DNA from: Pirellula sp.
GTDB lineage: Bacteria; Planctomycetota; Planctomycetia; Pirellulales; PNKZ01
Reading direction: 5' to 3'
DNA length: 64,000 nucleotides
NCBI GenBank assembly: GCA_013822735.1
Contig: PNKZ01000028.1
Coordinates: forward strand, 1 to 64,000
Shown one piece after another: positions 47,535 to 56,902 of this stretch (its first letter is position 1; each line of letters begins with the position of its first letter). The notes under the pieces were generated by a model. That model made no database searches and had not been told where the DNA came from. It saw nothing but the letters and a program-made list of their open reading frames with translations. The position numbers and the translations under genes are program-made.

Positions 47535-48722
47535 ATGGCAGTTCCTCAGGGTTATCGACTCGGCGGCGTTTACTGCGGCATCAAGCGATACGACGACAAA
47601 CTCGATTTGTCGCTCCTCGTTTCCGATCGCCCCGCGGTGGCGGCCGGCGTTTACACGACGAATCTCGTGTTTGCCGCGCCCGTGAAATGGGATCGCAGCT
47701 TGACGCCGGGCCAAGGCCTGCGCGGCGTGGTGATCAACTCCGGCAACGCCAACGCCTGCACCGGCACGCGCGGCGACGCCGATTGCAAGCAGATGGCCGA
47801 ACTCGCGGCGGCGACCTGCGGCGCTCAGGCCGAACAAATGCTCGTGCTCTCGACCGGCATCATCGGCGAATTCTTGCCGACGGCGAAGATTGAGAAGGGG
47901 ATTCGCGACGTCGCCGGGAAGCTCGGCACGGACGAAGCCTCGCTCACGGCCGCCGCTCGCGGCATGCTCACCACCGACACCCGGCACAAAGTCGCGACGC
48001 GATCGCTCAACGTCGCCGGCAAATCGGTGACGATTACCGGCATGGCAAAGGGGGCCGCAATGATCGGGCCGAAGATGGCGACGATGCTCGCCGTCGTCAT
48101 GACCGACGCCGCCTTGGAGCCTGCCGATGCCCAATCGATGCTGGCCGACGTGGTCGATGAGACCTTCAACTGCATTAGCGTCGACGGTCACATGAGCACC
48201 AACGACACCGTGCTTCTGCTCGCCAACGGCGCGGCAAACTCCGCGCCGCTCGCGGGGGACGACCTGTCGGCGTTTCAGGCCGCGTTGTTCGAGGTTTGCC
48301 AAGAGCTCGCCATTGCGATTCCCGCCGACGGCGAAGGGGCGACGCACCTCGTGCAGGTCGAAGTGCAAGGGTGTCGAACGCGCGACGAAGCCCGCTCGAT
48401 CGCCAAGAGCGTGAGCGAGAGTCTTTTAGTGAAAACGGCGATCTGCGGGGCCGACCCGAACTGGGGGCGCATCGTCTCGGCCGCCGGTTACGCAAACATT
48501 CCGTTCGATCCGGCGCGGGTTCATCTCTGGGTGAACAATATCCATCTGTATGAGGACGGCGCGCCGCGGGAGTTTGACCGCAAGGCCGCCTCCGAGAGCA
48601 TCAAGAACAATCGCGACACGCACATCCTGCTGACGTTCGGCGAGGGAGACGAATCGATTCGCTTCTGGTCGACGGATCTCACGGCGGAATATGTGCGGTT
48701 GAATGCCGACTACCATACTTAG
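47535..48722 (+). CDS. argJ: Glutamate N-acetyltransferase / amino-acid acetyltransferase
   Basis: ArgJ recycles the acetyl group from N-acetylornithine to glutamate in arginine synthesis, and in the bifunctional form also uses acetyl-CoA. The 395 residues have GVYTTNLVFAAPVKW near residue 40, GVVINSGNANACTGTRG, the self-cleavage site KGAAMIGPKMATMLAV whose threonine becomes the nucleophile of the beta chain, SVDGHMSTNDTVLLLANGA and GRIVSAAGYA at the C-terminal half. The track start at 47499 is replaced by the ATG at 47535, with MAVPQGYRLGG. No other arginine gene is near. Confidence 0.95.
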   Translation: MAVPQGYRLGGVYCGIKRYDDKLDLSLLVSDRPAVAAGVYTTNLVFAAPVKWDRSLTPGQGLRGVVINSGNANACTGTRGDADCKQMAELAAATCGAQAEQMLVLSTGIIGEFLPTAKIEKGIRDVAGKLGTDEASLTAAARGMLTTDTRHKVATRSLNVAGKSVTITGMAKGAAMIGPKMATMLAVVMTDAALEPADAQSMLADVVDETFNCISVDGHMSTNDTVLLLANGAANSAPLAGDDLSAFQAALFEVCQELAIAIPADGEGATHLVQVEVQGCRTRDEARSIAKSVSESLLVKTAICGADPNWGRIVSAAGYANIPFDPARVHLWVNNIHLYEDGAPREFDRKAASESIKNNRDTHILLTFGEGDESIRFWSTDLTAEYVRLNADYHT

Positions 48723-48728
48723 TTCCTA

Positions 48729-48769
48729 CCCCTCACCCCCTGCCCCTCTCCCGCAAGGGGCGAGGGGAG
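48729..48769. repeat. Single CCCCTCACCCCCTGCCCC repeat
   Basis: CCCCTCACCCCCTGCCCCTC, then CTCCCGCAAGGGGCGAGG. It is the intergenic form of the repeat that is inserted in the glycosyltransferase gene. It lies between argJ and the next oxidoreductase. Confidence 0.8.
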
Positions 48770-48795
48770 AATAAGTCAGGCGACGGTATCACGTC

Positions 48796-49854
48796 ATGGC
48801 TTCTCCGCTGCGCCTCGCACTCGTCGGCATCGATCATCCGCACGGCGCGCATTGGCGCGCTACGTTGGAGAATTTCCGTGATGCGATTGCGATCACCGCG
48901 ATCGTGCCGGCGTTCGACGGCGCGCTCACAAGCCTGGAAGAGCGTTTCGCCGAGGTGCCTCGCTTTACGACGGTCGACGAACTGATCGCCGGCGGTAGTT
49001 TCGAAGCGGCCCTTGTGACGCTGCCGAACAACGAGGGCCCCACTGCCTTAGTGAAGCTCGCCGAAGCGGGCAAACATTTGCTGAGCGAAAAACCGGTTGG
49101 CGGAAACGCCGCTGATCTCGATGCCGTCGTGGCGGCGGTCGCCAAGCATCGCACCGCCTTTCAAAACGGCTACATGTGGCGCTACGATCTTGGCGCAAAT
49201 CGGCTGCGCGAAATGGTGCGCGAAGATCGCTTCGGCAAACTGATCAGCGTCGAAATGACCTTCGTTACGAGCGATATCCGACGTCGCGGGCCGGACCACT
49301 ATCTCTTCGATCCGGCCGTCAGCGGCGGCGGCTTTCTTAACTGGCTGGGATGCCACTACCTCGATCTGTTGCCCTACGTCACCGAGCGCAGGATCAAGGG
49401 CGTAACCGCTCGGCTCGGCGTCTTCGGGGCCACGCCCGCCGAAGTGGAAGACGGCGGCACCGTGCTCTTGGATCTCGAAGGGGGCGCGTTGGCGACCTTC
49501 ACCGGCGGCTATTGGCTTCCGCGCTGGGCGGGCGAAAGTCATTGGGCGATTCGGGGCACGGAACGCTGGGTACACTGGCATCCGACCCGGCCGCAAACCT
49601 CGGGTGTACTGGAGATTCACGGCCCTCAACCGCAGTGGCATGCGATGGAAGAAACCTTCACGATCGCCGCCGACGATACGCCCGGCTACGGCGGCGCGCG
49701 AGGCGTGGCAGTCGTGGCCGATTGGCTCGCGTCGATCACGAGCGGCGCCCCCTGCCGCAACACGCCCGATTCGACGAGGACGACGCTCGCCATCCTCGAT
49801 GCGGCGTACGAATCGTCGCGCACGGGGCGACGCATCGCCTGTGATCTTGGGTAG
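48796..49854 (+). CDS. Gfo/Idh/MocA family oxidoreductase
   Basis: The 352-residue protein has an N-terminal NAD(P) fold (LRLALVGIDHPHGAHWRATL; the usual GxGxxG glycine pattern is altered to GIDHPHG), the AGKHLLSEKPVGGNAADL lysine motif near residue 95, and a C-terminal domain with GGGFLNWLGCHYLDLLPYV. Substrate is unknown; the family acts on sugars and polyols. The altered N-terminal glycine motif suggests a cofactor binding change or a non-standard member. The ATG at 48796 fits. It is about 25 bp after the repeat that follows argJ. Confidence 0.85.
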   Translation: MASPLRLALVGIDHPHGAHWRATLENFRDAIAITAIVPAFDGALTSLEERFAEVPRFTTVDELIAGGSFEAALVTLPNNEGPTALVKLAEAGKHLLSEKPVGGNAADLDAVVAAVAKHRTAFQNGYMWRYDLGANRLREMVREDRFGKLISVEMTFVTSDIRRRGPDHYLFDPAVSGGGFLNWLGCHYLDLLPYVTERRIKGVTARLGVFGATPAEVEDGGTVLLDLEGGALATFTGGYWLPRWAGESHWAIRGTERWVHWHPTRPQTSGVLEIHGPQPQWHAMEETFTIAADDTPGYGGARGVAVVADWLASITSGAPCRNTPDSTRTTLAILDAAYESSRTGRRIACDLG

Positions 49855-50060
49855 AAACAGGCGCGACCTACCGATGTTGGTCGATCATCGACCACCCACC
49901 GGCCGTTGCGGCTTAGATTCTGCCACCTTGCCACGGTCGATTGTTCGCTGAGCCCACGCACTCTACGATGGGACGCTACGCTTCGCAGCGGAGATTGTTG
50001 TTGCGTCTTCGTCGATCGTGTTGCAGCGGATTCGTCGTGAATTAGGAACGTTTCGTCGTC

Positions 50061-53000
50061 ATGAATAATCTGTTCGGTGCGCGAGTTCTGGTCGGATTGG
50101 GACTCGTGGTACTGGTGATTCTCGGCAGTTGCGGCATCTCCGTATACCGTACGCGGCAACTGCACGACGACGCGGTGTGGGTCGCACATACGCACGAGGT
50201 GATCGGGGCATTGAGCGACGTGTTGTCGCTGATGAAAGACGCCGAAACCGGCCAGCGCGGCTATCTCATTACCAGCGACGCCGCGTTTCTCGAACCGTAT
50301 CTGACGGCCAAGGCGTCGGTTCATAAGCGATTGGAAGACTTGAGCCGCCTCACGGTCGACAACCCGTCGCAGCAAGCAAATCTCGTACGGTTGCGCGAAC
50401 TCGTGGATGCGCGGTTGGCGATTCTCGATCAGAACAAGGCGATTCACGATCAGCAAGGTTTCGCGGCCTCTCGAACGGCCATTTTGGAAGGGCGCGGCAA
50501 GGCCGCCATGGACCTCTTGCGCGCGCATGCGGCGACCATGATCGACGAAGAACGCGGCCTCATGGACGAACGCGCCGGGCAGTTTGCTCGGCAATTTCGT
50601 ACGGCCGTGATTACCGGCATGACCGCGGCCGCAGTCGGGCTGATGATGGTGGCCGTGTTCGTCAACTTGCTCAACAAATCTTTCGAGCAACGCCGAAAGG
50701 CCGCCGAGGCCGTGTTTCGCGAGCGCGAGCAGTTGCACGTGACGCTGGCCAGCATCGGCGACGGCGTGATCGCGACCGATGTCGCGGGCAAAGTAACCTT
50801 CTTAAATCCGATCGCGCAAGCGCTTACCGGCTGGCGACAACAGGACGCCGCGGGCAAGGCACTGGAAGAGGTGTTTCACATCGTCAATGAGACGACGCGC
50901 GAAACCGTGGTAAATCCCGCGTTGCGAAGTCTGAAAGAGGGAACGATCGTCGGGCTCGCGAACCACACGGTGCTCATCGCGCGCGACGGCTCGGAGCGGG
51001 CCATTGCCGACAGCGCGGCGCCGATCCGAGGACTGCAAGGCGACATGCTTGGCGCGGTGCTCGTATTTCGCGACGTCACCGAAGACCGCGCTGTGGAGAA
51101 ACAGCTTGAGGCGAGCGAAGCCCGAAAGTCGGCGATTCTCGAAACGGCGCTCGATTGCATTATCTCGTGCGATCACGACGGCCGCGTCGTGGAGTTCAAT
51201 CCCGCCGCGGAGCGCACCTTCGGCTATCGTCGCGAAGAAGTGCTAGGTCGCGAGTTGGGCGACCTCATTGTGCCGCACGGTTTGCGCGACCGGCATCGTG
51301 GAGGACTGAAGCGACATGTGTTGAGCGGCCAAGGCTCGATCCTCAATCAACGTCTGGAACTCCCGGCCTTGCGAGCCGACGGAACGGAGTTTACGGCCGA
51401 ACTGGCGATCACCCGCATTTCCGGCGAAGGTCCGCCGATGTTCACCGCGTACCTCCGCGACATTTCCGATCGCAAGAATGCGGAACGTCGGCTCGACGAG
51501 CGGCTAAGTCTCTTGGAGCTTTCGGCCGATATCTCGCGTTCGCTCACCAACGGAGAGACGCTCGCGGAAGAGCTGCAAGCTTGTGCCGAAGCGCTCGTGA
51601 AGCACCTGCACGGGGCGATCGCACGCATTTGGACGTACGACGAACCGACGCAGATGCTGCAGTTGCAGGCCGGCGCCGGCCTGAAATCGCAGCCGTACTA
51701 TTCGCATGAGACGATCCCGCTGGGCAAACACAAAATCGGCATGATCGCGGAATCACGCCTGCCGCATATGACGAACTCCGTCGTCGGCGACGAGCGCTTC
51801 GTCGATCAAGAGTGGGTCCGTCGCGAAGGGCTCGTGTCGTTTGCCGGCTATCCCCTTGTGATCGACGAACGCGTGGTGGGCGTCATGGCGCTGTTTGCTC
51901 GCCATCCGCTCCCCGAGCAAACGCTTGCGACGATGGCCGGTATCGCCCGCGATATCTCGCTGGGCATCGACCGCGCCCGGGCGGTGCGCGAACTGCGCGA
52001 CCAGCGTGAATTGCTGCAAGTGACGCTGGCCAGCATCGGCGACGCCGTGCTCACGACCGATGCCGAAGGTTGCGTGCTCTATCTTAACGACATTGCCGAG
52101 CAACTCAGCGGTTGGTCGACCGCCGATGCGCGCGGCCGTCCGGTGGAAGAGGTTTTTCACATCGTTCACGAGGTGACGAACGAGCCGGTGGAGAGCCCGG
52201 TCCGGCGCGTGCTGGCCGAAGGGGTTATCGTCGGCTTGGCCAATCATACCTGGCTCATTTCGAAAGACGGCTCGCGTCGCCCGATCGACGACAGCGCCGC
52301 GCCGATTCGCGACGAACAACGCCGGCTCGTCGGTACCGTGCTCGTGTTTCGCGACGTCACGGAACGCCGCAAAACGGAGCGCCGGCTGCGCGACATTAGC
52401 TCCCGGCTGCAAGCCGCGCTGACGGCGGGATCCATCGGCACCTGGGTCTGGGATATCCCCGCCGACAAGACTTACGCCGATGCGAATCTGGCGCAGATGT
52501 TCGGCGTCACGCCGCAAGCCGCCGAAGGAGGAACGCAGGCCGACTTCTTGTCGAAGGTCCATCCCGACGACGCCCCCGTGGTGGCAGGCCTCGTGCAACA
52601 AGCCATTAAGACCAACGGCCACTACGAAGCCGAGTTTCGCATCGAGCGCGAGGTCGACGGTATTCGCTGGATCGTGGCCCGCGGGGTCGTCGAGTACGAC
52701 GATGGGGGCTCCCCGCGCCAGATGAACGGCGTGGTCGTCGACATCACCGAGCGGAAGCAAGCCGAACAAGATTTCCGAGCGCTCACGGAGGAATCCGAAC
52801 GCAGTCGCCGACTGTACGAGACGATTTTGTCGACGACGCCGGACTTCGTGTACACGTTCAATTTCGAACACCAATTCACGTATGCCAATCCGGCGCTGCT
52901 CAGGATGTTCGGCCGGTCGTTCGACGAGGCCGTCGGCAAAACGTTTCTCGAAATCGGCTATGAGCCCTGGCACGCCGCGATGCACGAACGAGAAATCGAC

Positions 53001-54335
53001 GAGGTCGTGGCTACCAAGGCTTCGATCCGGGGCGAAGTGCCGTTCACAGGCACCCACGGCACGCGCATCTACGATTACATTTTCAGTCCCGTGTTCGCAG
53101 CCGACGGCAGTGTCGAAGCGGTCGCCGGCACGACGCGCGACGTCACCGAACGCAAGCAGCTCGAAGAGCATCTGCGCCGCGTCGCCGCGGAGCTCTCGGA
53201 AGCCAATCGTCGCAAAAACGAGTTCTTGGCCACTTTGGCGCATGAACTGCGCAACCCGCTGGCCCCCATTCGCACCGGCCTGGAACTTCTCAAAATCGGC
53301 AGCAGCGATCGTGCGCTCGTCGAGCAAACGCGCGACATGATGGAGCGCCAGGCCCTGCACATGGTCCGGCTCATCGACGATCTGCTCGACATCTCGCGCA
53401 TCACGCAGGGTAAGCTGCATTTACGTTTAGCCCGCGTGCCGCTGTCGGACGTTATTCGCACGTCGGTCGAAAGCGTGCGGCTCATCATGAGCGACGCCGG
53501 TCACGCATTCGACATCCGTCTGCCGGAAGAGCCGGTCTACCTCACCGCCGATCCCAGCCGGCTATCGCAAGTCGTCTCCAACTTGCTCAATAACGCCGCG
53601 AAGTATACGCCGCGCGGCGGTCGTGTCGAGCTGATCGTCGAGGCTGACGAACGCCACGTCGTCGTCCGCGTGAAAGACACCGGCCTCGGCATTCCGGCCG
53701 AAATGCGCGAGCGCATCTTTGAGATGTTTGCGCAGATCGATCGGCCGCTCGAGCAAGGCTACACGGGCCTCGGCATCGGCCTGACGCTCGTCAAGCGGCT
53801 TGTCGAAATGCATGAAGGTTCCGTGGCCGTGCATAGCGAAGGGGAAGGCCGCGGCAGCGAGTTTGTCGTTCGGCTCCCTCGCGCTGCGGCAAGCGAAGAG
53901 AATCACCGAACGGAGAATACTGCTCCGGCCGTGGAAGTCGGCCCGTTCCGCATCCTCGTCGTCGACGACAACCGGGAAGCCGCGGAAACGTTCGCGGCCG
54001 TGCTTAGGCACTCGGGCCACGAAGTGCGCGTGGCGCACGACGGCGCCCAAGCGGTAAAGCTTGCCGAAAGCGTTCGGCCCGACGTCGTGTTCATGGATCT
54101 CGGCATGCCGCACCTCAACGGCTACGAAGCGGCCGAGCAAATCCGCAAAGCTCCCTGGGGCGAAAACATCGTGCTGGCCGCGCTCACCGGCTGGGGCCAA
54201 GAAGAAGATCGGCGACGGACGACGTCGGCCGGATTCGATTTCCACCTGACGAAGCCCGCCGAGCCGAGCGCCGTTTTGCGGATTTTGCAGGGGGTACGTG
54301 ACCGTCGGACCGACGAAACCTCCGCCGGCGAATAA
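50061..54335 (+). CDS. Hybrid sensor histidine kinase with CHASE3, PAS, GAF and receiver domains
   Basis: The 1424-residue protein is a membrane sensor. A first helix near 8-28 and a second near 183-205 ([17 protein letters not shown]) bracket an extracytoplasmic CHASE3 domain ([16 protein letters not shown]). After it come PAS domains at about 216-345 and 354-470, a GAF domain at about 480-650, and PAS domains at about 655-770, 780-900 and 910-1040. The kinase core has the phosphorylated histidine in [14 protein letters not shown] (about H1061) and an ATPase domain ending [18 protein letters not shown] receiver domain follows at 1297-1415 with acceptor D1346 in VVFMDLGMP. It has no output partner nearby. 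The signal is unknown. Confidence 0.94.
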   Translation: MNNLFGARVLVGLGLVVLVILGSCGISVYRTRQLHDDAVWVAHTHEVIGALSDVLSLMKDAETGQRGYLITSDAAFLEPYLTAKASVHKRLEDLSRLTVDNPSQQANLVRLRELVDARLAILDQNKAIHDQQGFAASRTAILEGRGKAAMDLLRAHAATMIDEERGLMDERAGQFARQFRTAVITGMTAAAVGLMMVAVFVNLLNKSFEQRRKAAEAVFREREQLHVTLASIGDGVIATDVAGKVTFLNPIAQALTGWRQQDAAGKALEEVFHIVNETTRETVVNPALRSLKEGTIVGLANHTVLIARDGSERAIADSAAPIRGLQGDMLGAVLVFRDVTEDRAVEKQLEASEARKSAILETALDCIISCDHDGRVVEFNPAAERTFGYRREEVLGRELGDLIVPHGLRDRHRGGLKRHVLSGQGSILNQRLELPALRADGTEFTAELAITRISGEGPPMFTAYLRDISDRKNAERRLDERLSLLELSADISRSLTNGETLAEELQACAEALVKHLHGAIARIWTYDEPTQMLQLQAGAGLKSQPYYSHETIPLGKHKIGMIAESRLPHMTNSVVGDERFVDQEWVRREGLVSFAGYPLVIDERVVGVMALFARHPLPEQTLATMAGIARDISLGIDRARAVRELRDQRELLQVTLASIGDAVLTTDAEGCVLYLNDIAEQLSGWSTADARGRPVEEVFHIVHEVTNEPVESPVRRVLAEGVIVGLANHTWLISKDGSRRPIDDSAAPIRDEQRRLVGTVLVFRDVTERRKTERRLRDISSRLQAALTAGSIGTWVWDIPADKTYADANLAQMFGVTPQAAEGGTQADFLSKVHPDDAPVVAGLVQQAIKTNGHYEAEFRIEREVDGIRWIVARGVVEYDDGGSPRQMNGVVVDITERKQAEQDFRALTEESERSRRLYETILSTTPDFVYTFNFEHQFTYANPALLRMFGRSFDEAVGKTFLEIGYEPWHAAMHEREIDEVVATKASIRGEVPFTGTHGTRIYDYIFSPVFAADGSVEAVAGTTRDVTERKQLEEHLRRVAAELSEANRRKNEFLATLAHELRNPLAPIRTGLELLKIGSSDRALVEQTRDMMERQALHMVRLIDDLLDISRITQGKLHLRLARVPLSDVIRTSVESVRLIMSDAGHAFDIRLPEEPVYLTADPSRLSQVVSNLLNNAAKYTPRGGRVELIVEADERHVVVRVKDTGLGIPAEMRERIFEMFAQIDRPLEQGYTGLGIGLTLVKRLVEMHEGSVAVHSEGEGRGSEFVVRLPRAAASEENHRTENTAPAVEVGPFRILVVDDNREAAETFAAVLRHSGHEVRVAHDGAQAVKLAESVRPDVVFMDLGMPHLNGYEAAEQIRKAPWGENIVLAALTGWGQEEDRRRTTSAGFDFHLTKPAEPSAVLRILQGVRDRRTDETSAGE

Positions 54336-54375
54336 CGTCGAATCCGCTGAGGTTAAAACCGGCCCGAAGCGCAAG

Positions 54376-54418
54376 AAAAAGCCCCCGGCCGCAACGCATG
54401 GTTGCTACCGGGGGCTTT
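54376..54418 (-). terminator. Rho-independent terminator after tRNA-Leu
   Basis: Read on the minus strand, AAAGCCCCCGG and CCGGGGGCTTTTT form a strong stem about an AGC-rich loop, five bases after the tRNA 3' end. It should end the tRNA transcript. The plus-strand reading lacks a full T run. Confidence 0.85.
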
Positions 54419-54422
54419 CCAG

Positions 54423-54506
54423 TGCGGGCGAGAGGAGTTGAACCTCCAAGTCATTGCTGACACTAGAGCCTGAATCTAGCGCGTCTGCCAATTCCGCCAC
54501 GCCCGC
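54423..54506 (-). tRNA. tRNA-Leu (CAG anticodon)
   Basis: The 84-base sequence folds into a class II tRNA. The acceptor stem GCGGGCG pairs with CGCCCGC plus discriminator A, the D arm contains TGGCAGACGC, the anticodon stem is CTAGA/TCTAG with loop TTCAGGC giving anticodon CAG, a long variable arm follows, and the T arm contains GGTTCAACTCC. CCA is not encoded. It reads Leu CUG codons. Confidence 0.95.
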
Positions 54507-54828
54507 ATATTCGGCATATCCGGCGCGGGACTTCCGGAGACGCTCTAGGCTTGCGTCTCATCCCCGCCGAATTCGAGTCCTACTTTATAGAAGAGCAAGT
54601 TCGGCTTTTCAAGGCTCGCGCATCACTCGCGTTCGCCGGAATTCGGCCTCGAGCGACGACGGGAACGCTTGAATCCGCCCGTTCGCCTCCGGCGCGGCAG
54701 CGATTGCCCGATTCCCGGCCGCCATTTACTATGGAAGTTTCCCGACCGCCGGTCGGAAACAGGTGGGGCCGGGTTCGCGTACTTCGCGGAGCCGATGCTT
54801 CCCCGCCGCCGCACAAAGGGCCGACGTC
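54507..54828. other. Intergenic region between tRNA-Leu and hisE
   Basis: 322 bp between divergent genes. I see no gene. A CCGACCGCC..GGTCGG inverted pair lies near 54739-54755. It should hold the tRNA and hisE promoters, which I cannot locate. Confidence 0.4.
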
Positions 54829-55170
54829 GTGGGCGATTCCGAATCGATTCTAAGCCGATTGATGGCGACCATTGAGAGTCGCAAAGCGGCGCCGTCGGAA
54901 TCGTCGTATACCACGAAGCTCTTGACCGGCGGCGTCGCCAAGATCGGCCGCAAAATCACCGAAGAGGCCGCCGAGGTCGTCGAAGCGGCTGCCGAACCGG
55001 GGGACGCCGGTCGCACTCATTTCATCTACGAGTGCGCCGACCTCACGTACCACCTGTTCGTGATGATGGCCCACAACGGCGTCACCCTCACGGAACTCGA
55101 AACCGAACTCGGCCGACGCTTCGGCATCTCAGGCCTCGCGGAAAAAGCCGCGCGGCCGCCGAAGGCGTAG
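54829..55170 (+). CDS. hisE: Phosphoribosyl-ATP pyrophosphatase
   Basis: HisE hydrolyses phosphoribosyl-ATP to phosphoribosyl-AMP, the second step of histidine synthesis. The protein has the MazG-like fold of the family with SRLMATIESRK, GVAKIGRKITEEAAEVVEAA and ECADLTYHLFVMMAHNGV, which place the metal-binding glutamates and aspartate. The N-terminus is uncertain: the track start at 54763 has no similarity. A GTG at 54829 gives 113 residues (GDSESILSRL), and an ATG at 54862 is possible. hisG follows after 44 bp, so they form a pair. HisI is not in the window. Confidence 0.9.
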   Translation: MGDSESILSRLMATIESRKAAPSESSYTTKLLTGGVAKIGRKITEEAAEVVEAAAEPGDAGRTHFIYECADLTYHLFVMMAHNGVTLTELETELGRRFGISGLAEKAARPPKA

Positions 55171-55214
55171 GCCGTACTCCCGTACACATATCTGACTAGC
55201 GAATCGAGAAGTTC

Positions 55215-56066
55215 ATGGAAAGTTTGCGGATCGGCGTCCCCAGCAAGGGGCGATTGGCGGAACTCGCGGCGGAGTTGCTGAAGGAAGGGGGCCTCCACTT
55301 CCGCCGGCAAGATCGCAGCCTCTTCGCGCGCTGCAAAGAGTTGCCGATCGACATCACGTTTCTTCGCACCGAAGACATTCCCGTGCTCTGCTCCGAGGGT
55401 GCCATCGATATGGGCATTACCGGCAGCGACCTGATCTCGGAAGCGGGCGTCGACGTTCGCCGACGACTCGATCTCGGCGTCGGTCAGTGCAAGCTTTCGA
55501 TCTGCGTGCCGGACGACTCGACCATTTCCACCCCGAAGCAACTGCACGGCAAACGGGTCGCCACGAGCTTCCCGAACAATACGGCGACATTTCTGAAGCA
55601 GCACGGAGCGCTGGCCCATTTAGTGAACTTGAGCGGTTCGGTGGAAGTGATGATTGCGCTCGGCGTGGCGGATGCCATCGTCGACCTCGTGGAAACCGGC
55701 AGCACCTTAGCGGCGAATCGCCTACGGATTCTCACCGATCTGGGTCACTACGAAACCGTGCTGATTCAAAATCACGATCAGCGCATGACCGAAACGGCCG
55801 ACCGCGTCGTGCGTCGGCTCGAAGGGGTCGTGATTGCCCGCGCCTACTCGTTGCTCGAATACAACGTGCCGCGCGTGAAGCTGGCTGAAGCCGAAGGCAT
55901 TACGCCCGGCTTCCGTTCCCCCACGGTGAGCGCGCTAGAAGATCCGGAATGGTGCGCGGTGCGCGTGATGGTGAAGCGCAGCGAAGTGATCCAGATTATG
56001 GAACGCTTGGAAGCACTCGGCGCCAGCGCCATCTTGGAAACGCAAATCCAGAACTGCCGGCTGTAA
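55215..56066 (+). CDS. hisG: ATP phosphoribosyltransferase (long form)
   Basis: HisG links ATP and PRPP in the first step of histidine synthesis. The 283-residue length and C-terminal extension (EDPEWCAVRVMVKRSEVIQI) mark the long form with an ACT-like regulatory domain that binds histidine. The catalytic half has LRIGVPSKGRLAELA, CSEGAIDMGITGSDLI, KRVATSFPNNTATFL and the PRPP loop ADAIVDLVETGSTLAANRL. The ATG at 55215 is consistent with the family N-terminus. It follows hisE. A hairpin repeat lies just after the stop. Confidence 0.96.
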   Translation: MESLRIGVPSKGRLAELAAELLKEGGLHFRRQDRSLFARCKELPIDITFLRTEDIPVLCSEGAIDMGITGSDLISEAGVDVRRRLDLGVGQCKLSICVPDDSTISTPKQLHGKRVATSFPNNTATFLKQHGALAHLVNLSGSVEVMIALGVADAIVDLVETGSTLAANRLRILTDLGHYETVLIQNHDQRMTETADRVVRRLEGVVIARAYSLLEYNVPRVKLAEAEGITPGFRSPTVSALEDPEWCAVRVMVKRSEVIQIMERLEALGASAILETQIQNCRL

Positions 56067-56144
56067 GCGAGCGGCGGGGTTGATCCCCGCCGTCTGCGAT
56101 TCGATGTTAATTGCCGGACGGCGGGGATCAACCCCGCCGCTCGC
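56067..56144. repeat. GC-rich hairpin repeat, copy 4
   Basis: GCGAGCGGCGGGGTTGATCC and GATCAACCCCGCCGCTCGC form nearly perfect arms of over 25 bp. This is the best-conserved copy of the family. It lies between convergent hisG and the TlpA-like gene, within a few bases of both stops, and probably stops both transcripts. Confidence 0.85.
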
Positions 56145-56149
56145 TCGAA

Positions 56150-56713
56150 TCAATGAGAAGTCGCCACCGACTGCTCGAGCAGCGTCGCCAGCCGGAGCTT
56201 GATCCGGTCGAACGTCTGAGGATCGTAGCCCAGCACCCCTTCCATCACGCGGCCGTCGCGGTCGACGAGAAACGTCGCCGGAAACACCCCGGTCGAGACG
56301 ACGTTGGCCAAGCCCGCTCGGGTAACTCCCTGCGGATCGGCGTAGACGGGAAGGTCAAAGCCGCGCGCCTTCTGAAACGCCTCGACGTCGGAGCGCAATT
56401 GCGGAACGTCCTCCGCCCCTCGCCCCTGAGAAGAGATACTCAGGAGGCGAAAGTCCTTGCGGCCCCGGTATTGTCGCTCGACCTCGACGATGTGCGGAAA
56501 CTCTTGCACGCACGGCGGGCACCACGTTCCCCAAAAATTAATGAGAACGACTTGCCCCTTGAGGTCGTCGAGCTTTACGTCCTTCGCCGCGGCGTTCAGC
56601 GGCGTGAGCTCCAGCGCGTGAAGTACCGTCGGCGTTCGGGGCTGAAGGGCGAAATAAAGCGCGATTCCGGCCAACAGGGCGACGGGAATCCACTGCCAAG
56701 TCAAGGATTTCAT
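56150..56713 (-). CDS. Membrane-anchored TlpA/ResA-like thioredoxin
   Basis: The 187-residue protein has an N-terminal membrane helix (WIPVALLAGIALYFALQP) and a periplasmic thioredoxin fold with the redox site WGTWCPPCVQEFP near residue 75, the KVVLINFWG-like strand before it, and a cis-proline region TGVFPATFLVDRDG. It resembles the TlpA/ResA group that reduces apocytochrome c or other exported thiols. The track start at 56719 has ribosome site AGGG too close; the ATG at 56713 has it eight bases away. It is divergent from the CNNM gene. Confidence 0.9.
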   Translation of the reverse strand: MKSLTWQWIPVALLAGIALYFALQPRTPTVLHALELTPLNAAAKDVKLDDLKGQVVLINFWGTWCPPCVQEFPHIVEVERQYRGRKDFRLLSISSQGRGAEDVPQLRSDVEAFQKARGFDLPVYADPQGVTRAGLANVVSTGVFPATFLVDRDGRVMEGVLGYDPQTFDRIKLRLATLLEQSVATSH

Positions 56714-56902
56714 CGCCATTTCCCTAATTGCCGTCCGGTAATTTCCTCAAGACGTCCCCCCTGGGGAAACGGTATGATGTTCGCCATCGCTCGGCTAGGG
56801 CGCTGCGGCGCATTTTTTGCTCCCGCTGCTTCCGATTCGTCGCATCGTAGTGCGGCACCGCCGTTCGGGCTCAAGAAGCGTTCGGGTATCAAGAAGCTCT
56901 CC

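Noticed and set aside
51753-53420. A 555-residue minus-strand frame opposite the hybrid kinase
   Set aside because: Antisense shadow of the PAS and kinase region. It is rich in Arg, His and Asp as expected for a reverse frame.
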